Of a DNA stretch of 64,000 nt, positions 31,250-40,913 are shown in pieces. A program made the translations under genes and the position numbers. Source of the stretch: Clostridia bacterium (GTDB taxonomy: Bacteria > Bacillota > Clostridia > Oscillospirales > Acutalibacteraceae); the NCBI GenBank assembly GCA_017548045.1, contig JAFYNR010000012.1, forward strand, positions 62,001-126,000, in the 5' to 3' direction. Within the stretch, counting starts at the first letter, position 1. Each line of letters opens with the position of its first letter. Under the pieces are notes generated by a model. The model did not search any database and was not told the DNA's origin. It was given only the letters and a program-made list of their open reading frames with translations.

Positions 31250-32857
31250 TCACCTTTCGCCACTTGCTCTGACAATAAATTTCAGAAATTCATAAATCGT
31301 TTTCGGATAAGGCGAATAATCGCTCGTTGTAATCTTACCGTCTCTGAATGTAATTTTTATTTTTTTGCTACTTTCATCTTTTTCAACATTAACCATGCCG
31401 TCAAAGCCTATGCAACGGCAAGAATCTGTAAGATTATCATACAACCCGTATCTTGTAATGACAACACCCTTCTCTCCCGTATTCTTTTTGGTGGTGTCAA
31501 AAAGTGCAATAATTCCTCCGGTTAAAATCGAGTCATCCGTAATATACTTTGTCGCATTCTTTTTCTGCTTTTCTGAAACGTTTTCAGCAAAATGGAAAAC
31601 CCAATTTTTCTGAAAATACTTTCCTGTTTTTACTTTATTGGCATAATTGATTGCACGGTTTATTTTATCACCGGTATTAACCAACGAATCGAAATCAAGA
31701 ACACCGACTTTTCTGTGTTTCAACAATATTTCTGCAAACTTATACACATCAAAAAGATTGGTTTTTTCGATTCCCAGAATCTTCCCGTTATTCAGATAAA
31801 AAGCCGTACATCCATCAATTTGAGCAATACTTTTTATTTCACGGTAATCAACAGAACACACTTTATCTTCCATTGCGTAGTATGTATGTCTGAAATACAT
31901 TGCGGTCTTGGTAAAAAGAAATCCTTCCTTGCCCGATTCCAGAATTGACATGTCCAACAAAGCAACAAAGTTTTCTTCCGTTTCATAATCGCTTGAAGGG
32001 ATATGCTTCAATGCATTTTTGATTTGTTTATCTTTAAGTTGTCTTTTCAGACGGATATCTTTTCTTACAGTTGAGTTGTACTCGTTTATAACTTCCGTAA
32101 TATCAAATTTTTTGCCGATTTCACTCTTTTTTTCATTCGATACGGTAACACGGGCATACGAGCCGTTGTTTTGCCTGTCGCTTGCATTTTCCACAGTCTC
32201 AACAATGCTTATCTGCGGCTTCGAAGTCACTTTTTCGCCGATGTCATTCTGCTTCGATATTTCAAATTTCACCTGATTATCCGTACTTTCTTTTGTTTCC
32301 TGCAAAAATTCAGTGCGGATTACATCTGCTTTCAATATGTGCCGCTGAACATCCTCGCAAGATTTTTCCTGCACAGTCTGTTCGGTCAGGTTTTCGATAT
32401 GCATAGTTTCCGCTTTCACGGGCTCCTTTTCTTCTTCAAACACTTTGCAGGGTGCCAGAATTTTTGAATTAACCAACGAATCCGTAAATTCCTCTTTGCT
32501 GTTGTAATTGCTGAAATACAGCGCCTGTAATACGTTCAACTGCATTCTCATACCGGGCGAAAGTTTCACATCATCAACATATGAAACCAAGATTTCTTTT
32601 TTCTCCTCAATGGCAAAATTTATTTCACGGCGACAATTATGTGAATCAAGCGCACTCTGGCTCAGCATTACAAGAACAACAGAGCTTTCCACAATTTTTT
32701 CGGCAATAAATTCAGGCCATTCCGAACCTGCCTCAATACCATTATCATACCATATATTGAAGCCGCGTCGTTTAAGTTCCCCGATTACAGGAATAACAAA
32801 ATCCGAATCCTTATGCGAATAGCTTATAAAAATAAACTTATCATTCTTCTCCGCCAT
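31250..32857 (-). CDS. TIR-domain protein with two C-terminal PH-like modules
   Basis: 535 residues. Residues 5-135 are a TIR domain (IFISYSHKDSDFVIPV; NIWYDNGIEAGSEW; SSVVLVMLSQSALDSHNC) with candidate NADase Glu78 in NCRREINFA. A charged, disordered linker spans about 140-265. Two related beta-rich modules follow (about 285-385 and 430-535), each starting KNA(L/T)K(H/Y)I and containing GFLFTKTAMYF or GVVITRYGLYD, typical of bacterial PH-like/short-chain lipid or peptide binding folds. The gene is clearly more AT-rich than its neighbours, suggesting transfer. It could be a NAD+-cleaving defence effector or a signalling adaptor. Confidence 0.8.
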   Translation of the reverse strand: MAEKNDKFIFISYSHKDSDFVIPVIGELKRRGFNIWYDNGIEAGSEWPEFIAEKIVESSVVLVMLSQSALDSHNCRREINFAIEEKKEILVSYVDDVKLSPGMRMQLNVLQALYFSNYNSKEEFTDSLVNSKILAPCKVFEEEKEPVKAETMHIENLTEQTVQEKSCEDVQRHILKADVIRTEFLQETKESTDNQVKFEISKQNDIGEKVTSKPQISIVETVENASDRQNNGSYARVTVSNEKKSEIGKKFDITEVINEYNSTVRKDIRLKRQLKDKQIKNALKHIPSSDYETEENFVALLDMSILESGKEGFLFTKTAMYFRHTYYAMEDKVCSVDYREIKSIAQIDGCTAFYLNNGKILGIEKTNLFDVYKFAEILLKHRKVGVLDFDSLVNTGDKINRAINYANKVKTGKYFQKNWVFHFAENVSEKQKKNATKYITDDSILTGGIIALFDTTKKNTGEKGVVITRYGLYDNLTDSCRCIGFDGMVNVEKDESSKKIKITFRDGKITTSDYSPYPKTIYEFLKFIVRASGER

Positions 32858-32886
32858 AGTTTTCTCTCCTTAATTTTCGCATAGGT

Positions 32887-33873
32887 TTATTTGAATTCCA
32901 CATACTGTGAGGTAATATACAGCATCATTATAAATCCGATTATCATAGGTATTGTCAGCACGAAGGCACGCATTTTTTTACCCTCGCTCAGTGCAGTAAA
33001 GGAGGGCATAAGCCTGCGTTTCTTTTTGAGCACAATAAACACCGCACTGCCCGCAACCGTTACCGCATAAAGCACGCCCATTGTTACGTAATAAACGATA
33101 TTCAGCGTCTTTTCGTCGGTAATATCCGCAAGCATAAACTCTGTTACAACGGCGTAAAAGTTGTTGCAGAAATGAATCAGAACACCCGTCCATATGCTGT
33201 TTGTGATACACACCGCATAGCCGATTCCCACGCCTGCAATCAACGCAAAGGGTGCCTGAACAAGGTTGCCGTGAAGCACCGCAAAAACCAATGCAGAGGC
33301 AAGTATGGCGAATTTATCGCCGTATCTTCTCAAGGGCTGAAGCACTGCGCCTCTGATTGCAAATTCCTCAACCAGCGCAGGCACAACCGCAACGGAAAGC
33401 ACATATACTGCTCTGCCGCCCAAATCCTCGGGCACCGAATAATCGGGTGAAGAAAGGGTGATTCCTGCCGAATCCATTACGTTCACAAAAACGCTTGTGA
33501 CGTAGTTGCCTGCAAGGCACACAAAGAAACCCAGTGCAGCTGCGGTAATCATCAGCGGAGTGCTCACGGGCTTATTGAATCTGAAAACATCCGTGCCCGT
33601 CTTTTTTTCAAGGTAAAATCCTGCAATTCCGAAGGGTATAAGCAGGCTGAGCACGGAGTAAAATATGGTTATGACGCTCTGCATTGAAGGGCTTGTGTTA
33701 TAAAGCTCGCCAAGCGGAGTAAGCAGAATTATCGCAGAAATAATATTCTGTATAAGAACATATCCCATAACGCAGAGACCTGCCGCATTACTCAGCAGGC
33801 GGATGTTCTTTTTTTCGTTTTGCTGACGGATATATAAGTCGTATTGAGGAGTATCGTAGCCGTACAAATTCAT
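32887..33873 (-). CDS. CPBP-family intramembrane metalloprotease
   Basis: 328 residues from ATG 33873; a TTG at 33897 is possible but has no ribosome site. About eight membrane helices. The CPBP motifs are VEEFAIRG (EExxxR) and VFAVLHGN (FxxxH). Family members are prenyl-protease-like membrane enzymes (Rce1/Abi) tied to bacteriocin immunity or protein processing. It follows the TIR gene's upstream end on the same strand by 29 bp, so CPBP is transcribed first and TIR second; a linked function is possible but unproven. Confidence 0.88.
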   Translation of the reverse strand: MNLYGYDTPQYDLYIRQQNEKKNIRLLSNAAGLCVMGYVLIQNIISAIILLTPLGELYNTSPSMQSVITIFYSVLSLLIPFGIAGFYLEKKTGTDVFRFNKPVSTPLMITAAALGFFVCLAGNYVTSVFVNVMDSAGITLSSPDYSVPEDLGGRAVYVLSVAVVPALVEEFAIRGAVLQPLRRYGDKFAILASALVFAVLHGNLVQAPFALIAGVGIGYAVCITNSIWTGVLIHFCNNFYAVVTEFMLADITDEKTLNIVYYVTMGVLYAVTVAGSAVFIVLKKKRRLMPSFTALSEGKKMRAFVLTIPMIIGFIMMLYITSQYVEFK

Positions 33874-33978
33874 CACCGTTGTTTCTTTTTTTTGCAATAT
33901 TACTGAATTTTTCTATTATTATACCGCAAAATTCTATGACTTACAAGGCAAAAAAATGAACTAACCGTCAAAAAAATA

Positions 33979-34007
33979 TTGTAATATGTTCATTTATAGT
34001 GTAAAAT
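33979..34007 (+). promoter_or_regulatory. glgP promoter
   Basis: TTGTAA (33979-33984), 17 bases, TAAAAT (34002-34007), 27 bases before the start codon. Confidence 0.6.
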
Positions 34008-34033
34008 GTAAAAATATACAGGAGGATGAATAC

Positions 34034-36442
34034 ATGGCAATTACCAGAACTCAGCTTGAAGAAATGATTTCTTCAAAGCTTTCACACTTTTTCGGCGTTT
34101 CACCCAAGGACGCTACCAACGAGCAGTTTTACCGTGCTCTTTCAATAATCGTAAGGGATATGGCAAGAGATTCCCGCAGAGAGTTTGACAAGGCATCAAA
34201 CGAAAAGGGTCAGAAAAAGGTTTACTATCTCTGTATGGAATTTCTTATGGGCAGAGCTCTTAAAAACACCCTTTATAACCTTAACCTTACCGAAACTGCA
34301 AAAGAAGCTCTTGCTTCCTTCGGAGTAAAGCTTGACAAACTCTATGACTGCGAGCCCGATGCAGGTCTGGGCAACGGCGGTCTGGGCAGACTTGCCGCCT
34401 GCTACCTTGATGCCCTTGCAAATCAGGGCTACTGCGGTATGGGTTACTCAATCCTTTACGAATACGGTATTTTCAGGCAGAAAATCATTGAAGGCTGGCA
34501 GACCGAAATGCCCGATTTCTGGCTCCCCGGCGGCGAGGTATGGCTTGTACCCAGAGAAGACCAGACCGTTGAAGTCAAGTTTGAAGGCAATATTGTTGAC
34601 AGCTGGGAAGGTCCTTTCCATCAGGTTGAGCTTGTAAACTGCAAAACCGTGAAAGCCGTGCCCTACGATATGATGGTTGCAGGCAAGGACGGCAAGGGTG
34701 CCGCAGTGCTCCGTCTCTGGAGCGCAAAGGTTGACGGCATTGATATGGCAATGTTCAACCAGGGCGACTATATGCGCGCTATGGAAGAAAAGGCTATGGC
34801 AGAGGTTATCAGCAAGGTGCTTTACCCTGCGGATAATCATCAGGAAGGCAAGAGCCTTCGTCTGCGTCAGCAGTATTTCCTTGTTTCCGCTTCGGTGCAG
34901 GATATTGTTGCGCGCCACCTCAGACACTACGGCTCGCTTGAAAACTTTGCGGAAAAGAACGCAATTCACATCAACGATACACACCCCACAATGGCAATCC
35001 CCGAGCTTATGAGAATTATGCTTGACGAATGCGGCTACGGCTGGGACGATGCATTCAGAATTGTTGAAGAATGCTGTGCATACACCAACCACACCGTTAT
35101 GGCTGAGGCTCTCGAATGCTGGGGCGAGGACCTTTTCAAGCGCCTTCTTCCCCGTATTTACCAGATTACCAAGGAAATCGACAACAGATTCAGAAAGAAA
35201 ATCTGGGATGCAACGGGCGATGCAGGCAGAGTTGAAAGAATGGCTGTTATTTCGGGCGGTGCCGTCAGAATGGCCAACCTCTGCGTTGCCGTATGCCACA
35301 AGGTAAACGGCGTTTCAGCCCTTCACAGTCAGATTCTCAAAGATACGGTGTTCAATGAGTTCTACACTCTTGAACCCGATAAATTCACAAACGTCACAAA
35401 CGGTATCGCACACCGCCGCTGGCTTTGCCAGGCAAATCCCCGTCTTACCTCAATGCTTACCGACCTTATCGGCGACGGCTTTGTGTATGACGCAAGCAAC
35501 CTTGAAAAGCTCAAGGCATATTCGGGCGATGCAGGCGTGCTTTCGGAGCTTCGCAGAATCAAAACCGCAAACAAAGAGGATTTTGCAAAGCTGGTTATGA
35601 AGAAAACAGGCATCAGCCTTGACCCCTCATCGATTTTCGACGTTCAGGTAAAACGTCTTCACGAATACAAGCGTCAGAATCTCAACGCTCTCAACATTCT
35701 TGCAAAATACCTTGAGATCAAGGCAAACCCCAACGGTAACCACACTCCCCACACCTACATTTTCGGTGCGAAGGCAGCCCCCGGTTACTATATGGCAAAG
35801 AAAATCATTGAATTCATCTGCACTCTTGCAGACCTTATAAACAATGACCCCGAGGTAAAAGACCTTCTCAAGGTTGTTTATATGGAGGATTATAACGTCA
35901 CAATGGCAGAGGCGCTTATGCCTGCCGCCGACATCAGTGAGCAGATTTCCCTTGCAGGCACCGAAGCCAGCGGCACGGGCAATATGAAGCTTATGATTAA
36001 CGGCGCAATCACCCTTGGCACAATGGACGGCGCAAATGTTGAGATTTACGATGCGGTAGGCCCCGAAAATATTCTTATTTTCGGTATGAGCACTCCCGAG
36101 GTAAACGAGCTTAAAAAGGCAGGCTACCAGCCTCAGAATTATTACAACAACAATGCCGAAATCAACAACGTAATCAACTTCATCAACAAGGGCTTCGGCG
36201 GCAAACACTTCGGTGAAATCGGCGGCACAATCACCCACCACGACCCCTATATGGTTCTTGCCGACTTTGCGGATTACAGAAACATCCAGAAGCTTGCTGA
36301 AGAAATATGGCACGACACAGCCCGTTGGGACACAATGTCACTTATGAACATTGCAGGTGCAGGCGTATTTGCGGCTGACCGTTCAATCAACGATTACGCA
36401 AGAGATATCTGGCACGTTGAAAAGCTTGATTCAATAAAATAA
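34034..36442 (+). CDS. glgP: Glycogen/maltodextrin phosphorylase
   Basis: 802 residues from the ATG after GGAGG; the earlier in-frame ATG at 33986 lies inside the promoter. It releases glucose-1-phosphate from alpha-glucans. Motifs include EPDAGLGNGGLGRLAACYLD (split: DAGLGNGGLGR), VKRLHEYKRQ and the PLP-binding Lys in EASGTGNMKL. Length is typical. It is monocistronic with its own promoter and terminator and links the organism to storage glycogen or starch use. Confidence 0.95.
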   Translation: MAITRTQLEEMISSKLSHFFGVSPKDATNEQFYRALSIIVRDMARDSRREFDKASNEKGQKKVYYLCMEFLMGRALKNTLYNLNLTETAKEALASFGVKLDKLYDCEPDAGLGNGGLGRLAACYLDALANQGYCGMGYSILYEYGIFRQKIIEGWQTEMPDFWLPGGEVWLVPREDQTVEVKFEGNIVDSWEGPFHQVELVNCKTVKAVPYDMMVAGKDGKGAAVLRLWSAKVDGIDMAMFNQGDYMRAMEEKAMAEVISKVLYPADNHQEGKSLRLRQQYFLVSASVQDIVARHLRHYGSLENFAEKNAIHINDTHPTMAIPELMRIMLDECGYGWDDAFRIVEECCAYTNHTVMAEALECWGEDLFKRLLPRIYQITKEIDNRFRKKIWDATGDAGRVERMAVISGGAVRMANLCVAVCHKVNGVSALHSQILKDTVFNEFYTLEPDKFTNVTNGIAHRRWLCQANPRLTSMLTDLIGDGFVYDASNLEKLKAYSGDAGVLSELRRIKTANKEDFAKLVMKKTGISLDPSSIFDVQVKRLHEYKRQNLNALNILAKYLEIKANPNGNHTPHTYIFGAKAAPGYYMAKKIIEFICTLADLINNDPEVKDLLKVVYMEDYNVTMAEALMPAADISEQISLAGTEASGTGNMKLMINGAITLGTMDGANVEIYDAVGPENILIFGMSTPEVNELKKAGYQPQNYYNNNAEINNVINFINKGFGGKHFGEIGGTITHHDPYMVLADFADYRNIQKLAEEIWHDTARWDTMSLMNIAGAGVFAADRSINDYARDIWHVEKLDSIK

Positions 36443-36449
36443 ATTTTAA

Positions 36450-36474
36450 GGGCGGCTTTCAGAGTCGCCCTTTT
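36450..36474 (+). terminator. Terminator after glgP
   Basis: GGGCGGCT and AGTCGCCC (one G-U pair) with a TTCAG loop and a short TTTT; some read-through into tadA is likely. Confidence 0.65.
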
Positions 36475-36485
36475 AGGATGTTATT

Positions 36486-36947
36486 ATGACCGACAGAGAT
36501 TTTATGATGATTGCAATTGAACAGGCAAAGCTTGCCGCCGACGAGCTTGAGGTGCCCGTGGGTGCGGTTGTGGTGCGTAACGGCGAGGTTGTTTCCGTTG
36601 GCAGAAACCGCCGTGAAACGGGCAAAAATGCCCTTGCCCATGCCGAAATCGAGGCAATAGACCTTGCCTGCAAAAAGCTGGGCGGCTGGCGGCTGTGGGA
36701 ATGCGAAATGTATGTCACACTGGAACCCTGCCCTATGTGCACAGGTGCCATCATCAACTCCCGTCTGCGCCGTGTGGTTTACGGTGCATCGGATTACAAG
36801 GCAGGCTCCTGCGGCTCGATCATAAATCTTTTTGACCTGCCCTATAACCACAAGCCTGAGCTTGTCGGCGGCTTTATGGCAGATGAATGTGCCGCCCTGC
36901 TTTCAGAATTCTTTGCAGGCCTGAGGAAGCGCAAAAATGAAAAATAA
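36486..36947 (+). CDS. tadA: tRNA-specific adenosine deaminase
   Basis: 153 residues; deaminates A34 to inosine in tRNA-Arg(ACG). Zinc-site and catalytic motifs are HAEIEAI (His and proton-shuttle Glu) and EPCPMCTGAI. Residues AIEQAKLAADELEVPVGAVVV form the usual first helix and strand. The AGGATG upstream of the ATG is a modest ribosome site. It overlaps the DUF2809 gene by 11 bp. Confidence 0.95.
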   Translation: MTDRDFMMIAIEQAKLAADELEVPVGAVVVRNGEVVSVGRNRRETGKNALAHAEIEAIDLACKKLGGWRLWECEMYVTLEPCPMCTGAIINSRLRRVVYGASDYKAGSCGSIINLFDLPYNHKPELVGGFMADECAALLSEFFAGLRKRKNEK

Positions 36948-37320
36948 AACAAGGATTACATACACACTTATTTTTATTCTGCTTCTTCTTGCAGAAATTT
37001 TAATCGGTGCTTTCGTCAACGATTCATTCATCCGTCCGTATATGGGCGACGTGCTGGTTGTAATGCTTATCTGCTCGCTTCTCCGCATTTTCTTTGCGGA
37101 AAAGCCGAAGCTTCTGCCGATATACACTGCCCTCTTTGCTGTTTCGGTTGAAATATTGCAGTATTTTGATTTTGTAAAGCTTCTCGGACTTGAAGGAAAC
37201 AAAATCATAAGCATTGCGCTGGGCAGAACCTTTGACATTAAAGATATTATCTGTTATATTGCAGGCGGTATTATATTTTTTGCCGCAGAACAAATAAGGA
37301 GGAAAGCAAATGACCGCTGA
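36937..37320 (+). CDS. DUF2809 family membrane protein
   Basis: 127 residues with four predicted membrane helices. The conserved parts are GAFVNDSFIRPYMGDVLVV, an FFAEK loop and ALFAVSVEILQYFD with GRTFDIKDIICYIAG, all typical of DUF2809, a family of unknown function. It overlaps tadA upstream and the TRIC-like gene downstream by 11 bp, so the three form one transcription unit. Confidence 0.85.
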   Translation: MKNKTRITYTLIFILLLLAEILIGAFVNDSFIRPYMGDVLVVMLICSLLRIFFAEKPKLLPIYTALFAVSVEILQYFDFVKLLGLEGNKIISIALGRTFDIKDIICYIAGGIIFFAAEQIRRKANDR

Positions 37321-37966
37321 AAGCATACTTTTTGCCATTGAAATTATCGGTACGGTTGCCTTTGCAATAACGGGTGTTATCACCTCGGTTGAAAAGAAAT
37401 TCGATATTTTCGGCGCTATCGTACTGGGCACGGTAACGGCGGTTGGCGGCGGTATAGTCCGTGACCTTATTCTGGGCTACACTCCCCCCATGGCATTCCG
37501 AAAATCCGTTTATGCAATAACCGCGGTTATAACCTCCCTTGCGGTTTTTGTTATTGCATATTTCTTCGGCAGAAGAATAAAGAAGCATTTCAATATCTAT
37601 TCGCAGGTAATCAATATATTTGATTCAATCGGTCTTTCGGTTTTTGTTGTAGGTGGTGTCAACAGCGCAATATCCTGCGGCTTCGGTGAGAATATGTTCC
37701 TCTCCGTTTTCGTTGCGGCGCTTACGGGCGTAGGCGGCGGCGTTATGCGTGACATAATGGCAGGCAGAGTGCCTACCATTCTTCACAAAAGGGTTTATGC
37801 CCTTGCCGCTATAATCGGCGGCATCATATATTATTTATTGTATTATTATGAAATCTGTTCCCCTGTTCTTTCGGTTATAATCGGTGCAGGGTCAGTGCTT
37901 GTAATCAGAATTCTGGCAACGATTTTTCACTGGAATTTGCCTGCGGTCAATAATCTTGATGAATAA
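37310..37966 (+). CDS. TRIC/UPF0126-type cation channel
   Basis: 218 residues, about seven membrane helices in two homologous halves. Signatures are GTVTAVGGGIVRDLILG in the first half and ALTGVGGGVMRDIMAGRVP in the second; glycine-rich kinks of this sort form the pore in trimeric TRIC channels that pass K+ and other monovalent cations. AAGGAGG lies 7 bases before the ATG. It ends the tadA unit at a strong terminator. Confidence 0.9.
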   Translation: MTAESILFAIEIIGTVAFAITGVITSVEKKFDIFGAIVLGTVTAVGGGIVRDLILGYTPPMAFRKSVYAITAVITSLAVFVIAYFFGRRIKKHFNIYSQVINIFDSIGLSVFVVGGVNSAISCGFGENMFLSVFVAALTGVGGGVMRDIMAGRVPTILHKRVYALAAIIGGIIYYLLYYYEICSPVLSVIIGAGSVLVIRILATIFHWNLPAVNNLDE

Positions 37967-37971
37967 AAATA

Positions 37972-38013
37972 ACGGATTGCATCGGAGTTTTCCTTTGCAA
38001 TCCGTGTTTTTTT
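37972..38013. terminator. Terminator between TRIC-like gene and nptA
   Basis: ACGGATTGCA and TGCAATCCGT form a 10-bp stem followed by GTTTTTTT. Confidence 0.88.
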
Positions 38014-39766
38014 ATGCTTTGATTCTGTAAATATTTCCGTATTCTTTGTAAAGCTCCTCAAATTCCTTGTTGTGCTCATCCTTGACGGTTTCAAGGTATT
38101 CGTGAGTTTCAAAGGTGCCGTGACCCGATTCGATAACCGCAACGGCTATATTCGAGCAGTGGTCGGAAACTCTTTCGTAGTTTGTCAGAAGGTCACTGAG
38201 CACGAAGCCGAGCTGAATGGTGCAGTTACCGCCCCGAAGCCTTGTGATGTGGTTACGCTTGACGTTCATAATAAGGTCGTCGATAACCTGCTCAAGAGGC
38301 TCAACCCTTTTGGCGGCTTCCATATCGTTTTCCCTGAAGGCACGGGAGGTTATTTTCATAATCTCGGCAATGGCACTTGTAAGCACCGCAATCTCTCCGT
38401 TTGCCTCGTCGGAAAATACGATTTCTTTTTCGTGCAATTCCTTTGCAACGCCCAGAAGGTTAACTGCGTGGTCACCGATACGTTCAAAATCGTCAATGGT
38501 ATGCAGGATTTTTGCTATGCTTCTTGAATCGCTTTCGGATACACCGATTTTTGAAAGGTGCATCATATATGTGCCCAGCTTATCCTCAAACCTGTCAATT
38601 TCATTTTCAGCCTCAAGGATTTCATCGGCGGTTTTGCCGTCGTATTTATCAAGCAGACCCATAGCTTTTTCAAATGCATCCTCCGAAAGAACGCACATAT
38701 CCCTTACAACATCAAGGGATTTTTCAACCGCAACGGTAGGCACCGCAAACAGACGCTCATCAAGAATAACGTCAAGCTGATGCTTTTCTTCTTTATCGGG
38801 AATAACCTTATTGGCAAGCTTTTCAAGCTGCTTTGAGAAGGGCAGAAGAATTGCGGTTGTTACGACGTTGAATATGGTATGCACAATGGCAATCATAAAG
38901 GGGGTTATAGCCGTGTCAACAAAAGCCCACCTGAATATCATATTGCCTATACAGAAAGGAATAAGGCAGATAAGAGTTCCCAATACATTGAATGAAAAAT
39001 GAACAACCGCAACCTTTTTTGCATTGCGGCTGACACCTATGCTTGAAATAACCGCAGTAACGCAGGTGCCGATATTCTGACCCATAATTATAGGAATCGC
39101 TATGCCGTAGGTGATTCCGCCCGTCATTGAAAGAGCCTGCAAAATGGCAACGGATGCGGCTGAGCTTTGAATAACACCCGTGAACACGGCACCTACCGCA
39201 ACGGAAAGCAGAGGATTCTTGAAGGCGGTAAGAATACTTGCAAATTCGGGCATTTCACCCAGAGGCTCCATGGCGCCCGACATAAGATTCATACCGAACA
39301 TCAGCACGGAGAAGCCTACGAGCACACTGCCGATATCCTTGCTTTTCTCCTTTTTGCCCACCATAATCATAAGTATGCCGATAAAGGCAAGAACGGGCGA
39401 AAAGTTGGAGGGCTTGAGAAGATTCACCCACACGATATCACTGTCGATACCTGCAAGGCTGAGAATCCAGGCGGTGAGGGTTGTGCCGATGTTTGAGCCC
39501 ATAAGCACACCGATGGTCTGGCCGAATTCCAGTATACCCGAGTTAACAAGACCTACGAGCATAACCGTAACTGCCGACGATGACTGCACGGCAATGGTCA
39601 TTCCTGCGCCAAAAATCATTGCAATAAATCGGTTCTGAGTAACCTTCTTAAGGTTTTTGTTAAGGCTTCCGCCCGATGATTTTTCAAGTCCGTCGGACAT
39701 AACCTTCATTCCGTAAAGAAAAAAGGCAAGTCCGCCGAAAAGAGTTATGATTGAAAAAACATCCAT
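38012..39766 (-). CDS. Na+/phosphate symporter with PhoU-like domain
   Basis: 584 residues. The membrane half (about 1-310) has the two inverted QSS repeats of the NptA/SLC34 family, MTIAVQSSSAVTVMLVG and FTGVIQSSAASVAIL, that form the Na+/Pi site. The soluble C-terminal half (about 340-570) is a helical PhoU-like domain with HTIDDFERIGDHAVN. It imports phosphate with Na+, so it can draw on the gradient made by the decarboxylase or Rnf. The ATG follows GGGGAGGG. Confidence 0.93.
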   Translation of the reverse strand: MDVFSIITLFGGLAFFLYGMKVMSDGLEKSSGGSLNKNLKKVTQNRFIAMIFGAGMTIAVQSSSAVTVMLVGLVNSGILEFGQTIGVLMGSNIGTTLTAWILSLAGIDSDIVWVNLLKPSNFSPVLAFIGILMIMVGKKEKSKDIGSVLVGFSVLMFGMNLMSGAMEPLGEMPEFASILTAFKNPLLSVAVGAVFTGVIQSSAASVAILQALSMTGGITYGIAIPIIMGQNIGTCVTAVISSIGVSRNAKKVAVVHFSFNVLGTLICLIPFCIGNMIFRWAFVDTAITPFMIAIVHTIFNVVTTAILLPFSKQLEKLANKVIPDKEEKHQLDVILDERLFAVPTVAVEKSLDVVRDMCVLSEDAFEKAMGLLDKYDGKTADEILEAENEIDRFEDKLGTYMMHLSKIGVSESDSRSIAKILHTIDDFERIGDHAVNLLGVAKELHEKEIVFSDEANGEIAVLTSAIAEIMKITSRAFRENDMEAAKRVEPLEQVIDDLIMNVKRNHITRLRGGNCTIQLGFVLSDLLTNYERVSDHCSNIAVAVIESGHGTFETHEYLETVKDEHNKEFEELYKEYGNIYRIKA

Positions 39767-39883
39767 TTTACCCTCCCCTTTCGACGAGATATCGGTATAT
39801 TATATCTATTGTATCATATGATTTCAAAAAAATCACTATATTTTTAAACTATTTGGGAAAAGGTTGGCTCAATAAGATGAAGA

Positions 39884-39939
39884 AGCCGTTTTCTTGCGAC
39901 GGCAGGCGTATGTGATACGCCGAGTCGAAAAAAACGGCT
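39884..39939. repeat. Palindromic element, copy 1
   Basis: Nested arms AGCCGTTTT/AAAACGGCT, CGAC/GTCG and GGCGTA/TACGCC form one long hairpin. It shares its plan and core (CGTAT..T.ATACG.CGAG) with copy 2 at 40914. It lies in the 302-base gap between nptA and the SCP2-like gene, which holds no coding sequence. Confidence 0.7.
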
Positions 39940-39978
39940 GAAAAGAAACATAAAATATATTTCAGGTCAGGTACAAAG

Positions 39979-40022
39979 TAAAAAGCGGGTTGCAAAGGTA
40001 ATTACCGATACAATCCGCTTTT
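39979..40022. terminator. Terminator of the SCP2/transketolase operon
   Basis: AAAAGCGGGTTG and CAATCCGCTTTT pair around an inner GGTAATTACC palindrome, with a T-run on the minus strand (TTTTTACTTTG). Confidence 0.75.
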
Positions 40023-40068
40023 CTTCTTTATTCGTTTCTTTTGTTCTTCGCTTAGTGAGACGACCTTT

Positions 40069-40875
40069 TTATCTTGCGTAGTCGCCGACTTTAAGCATAT
40101 AGTCGCCTATCTGTGCGCCGAATTCGGGTGCACCGTCCATAATAAGCTTGCTTTCCTTTGTGAATTCAAGCATATCGGCAGTACCCATAAGAATACCCAG
40201 TGCACTGTCAAGACAGTCAAATCTCATTGTGAAGAAGGGAAGGGCACGCTTATAAACGCCTCTGCCCGCCTTTGATTTACCTGCCTTGATACGGATGTAG
40301 GCAGAGATATCGGGATGACCGTCAACCGCCCAGGCATAAACTCTGTCGGGGCTTGAAAGGGTCCATCTGTGAATCTCCTCGTGGCCGTTCTTGTTGAGTG
40401 TGCTGATACCGCTTGAAAGCAGGTAGAAATAGCACTTTACAAGAAGCTTTTTATCTTCTTCCGCCTCGGGAGCCTGTGTTGCGGTAAGCATTGATGACAT
40501 TTTGAGCAGAGTCATCATAAATGCCGCAAATACAGCAGGCTTCTTTGTAACGCCCTTCATTTTAGGAAGAGTTGAGGGGCCGATTTTTCCTTTGAAGAAT
40601 GCGTTCATCTGCTCAATGCTCTTGAATTCAAGCTCAATGTGAGCATTATCAGCAACCTTGTCTGTATGGCAAAGCCACTCACCGCAGTTAACAACGTAGT
40701 GTGTTGCAAACTTGCCTGCAGGTGCATCGGGGTCTTTTGCACTTACCTGGATAACGGCATGAGCGTGCTCGAATTTCTTTGCAAGCTTGGGGTCATCCAT
40801 AGCAATGGTCTTGACAAGGGGAAGAACGGCACAAAGGAAAATTTTATTGGTTAAAATGTCTTCTCTTGAAGCCAT
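40069..40875 (-). CDS. SCP2-like lipid-carrier protein (second copy, operon end)
   Basis: 268 residues from ATG 40875 (AAAGGA 9 bases upstream). Two SCP2-like halves are suggested: one with HIELEFKSIEQMNAFFKGK and GPSTLPKMKG, the other near the C-terminus with ALPFFTMRFDCLDSALGILMG. Proteins of this fold hold hydrophobic molecules in an internal tunnel. It is a distant paralog of the first gene of the operon, and the two bracket the aminotransferase and transketolase genes. Family is by fold pattern; substrate unknown. Confidence 0.65.
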   Translation of the reverse strand: MASREDILTNKIFLCAVLPLVKTIAMDDPKLAKKFEHAHAVIQVSAKDPDAPAGKFATHYVVNCGEWLCHTDKVADNAHIELEFKSIEQMNAFFKGKIGPSTLPKMKGVTKKPAVFAAFMMTLLKMSSMLTATQAPEAEEDKKLLVKCYFYLLSSGISTLNKNGHEEIHRWTLSSPDRVYAWAVDGHPDISAYIRIKAGKSKAGRGVYKRALPFFTMRFDCLDSALGILMGTADMLEFTKESKLIMDGAPEFGAQIGDYMLKVGDYAR

Positions 40876-40913
40876 ATAAATCATTCCTTTCTAAATTTCG
40901 GATCTGAGATCAG

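Noticed and set aside
34448..35299. Minus-strand gene opposite glgP
   Set aside because: The 283-residue frame mirrors biased codons of glgP; composition is rich in His/Cys/Asn and lacks start signals.
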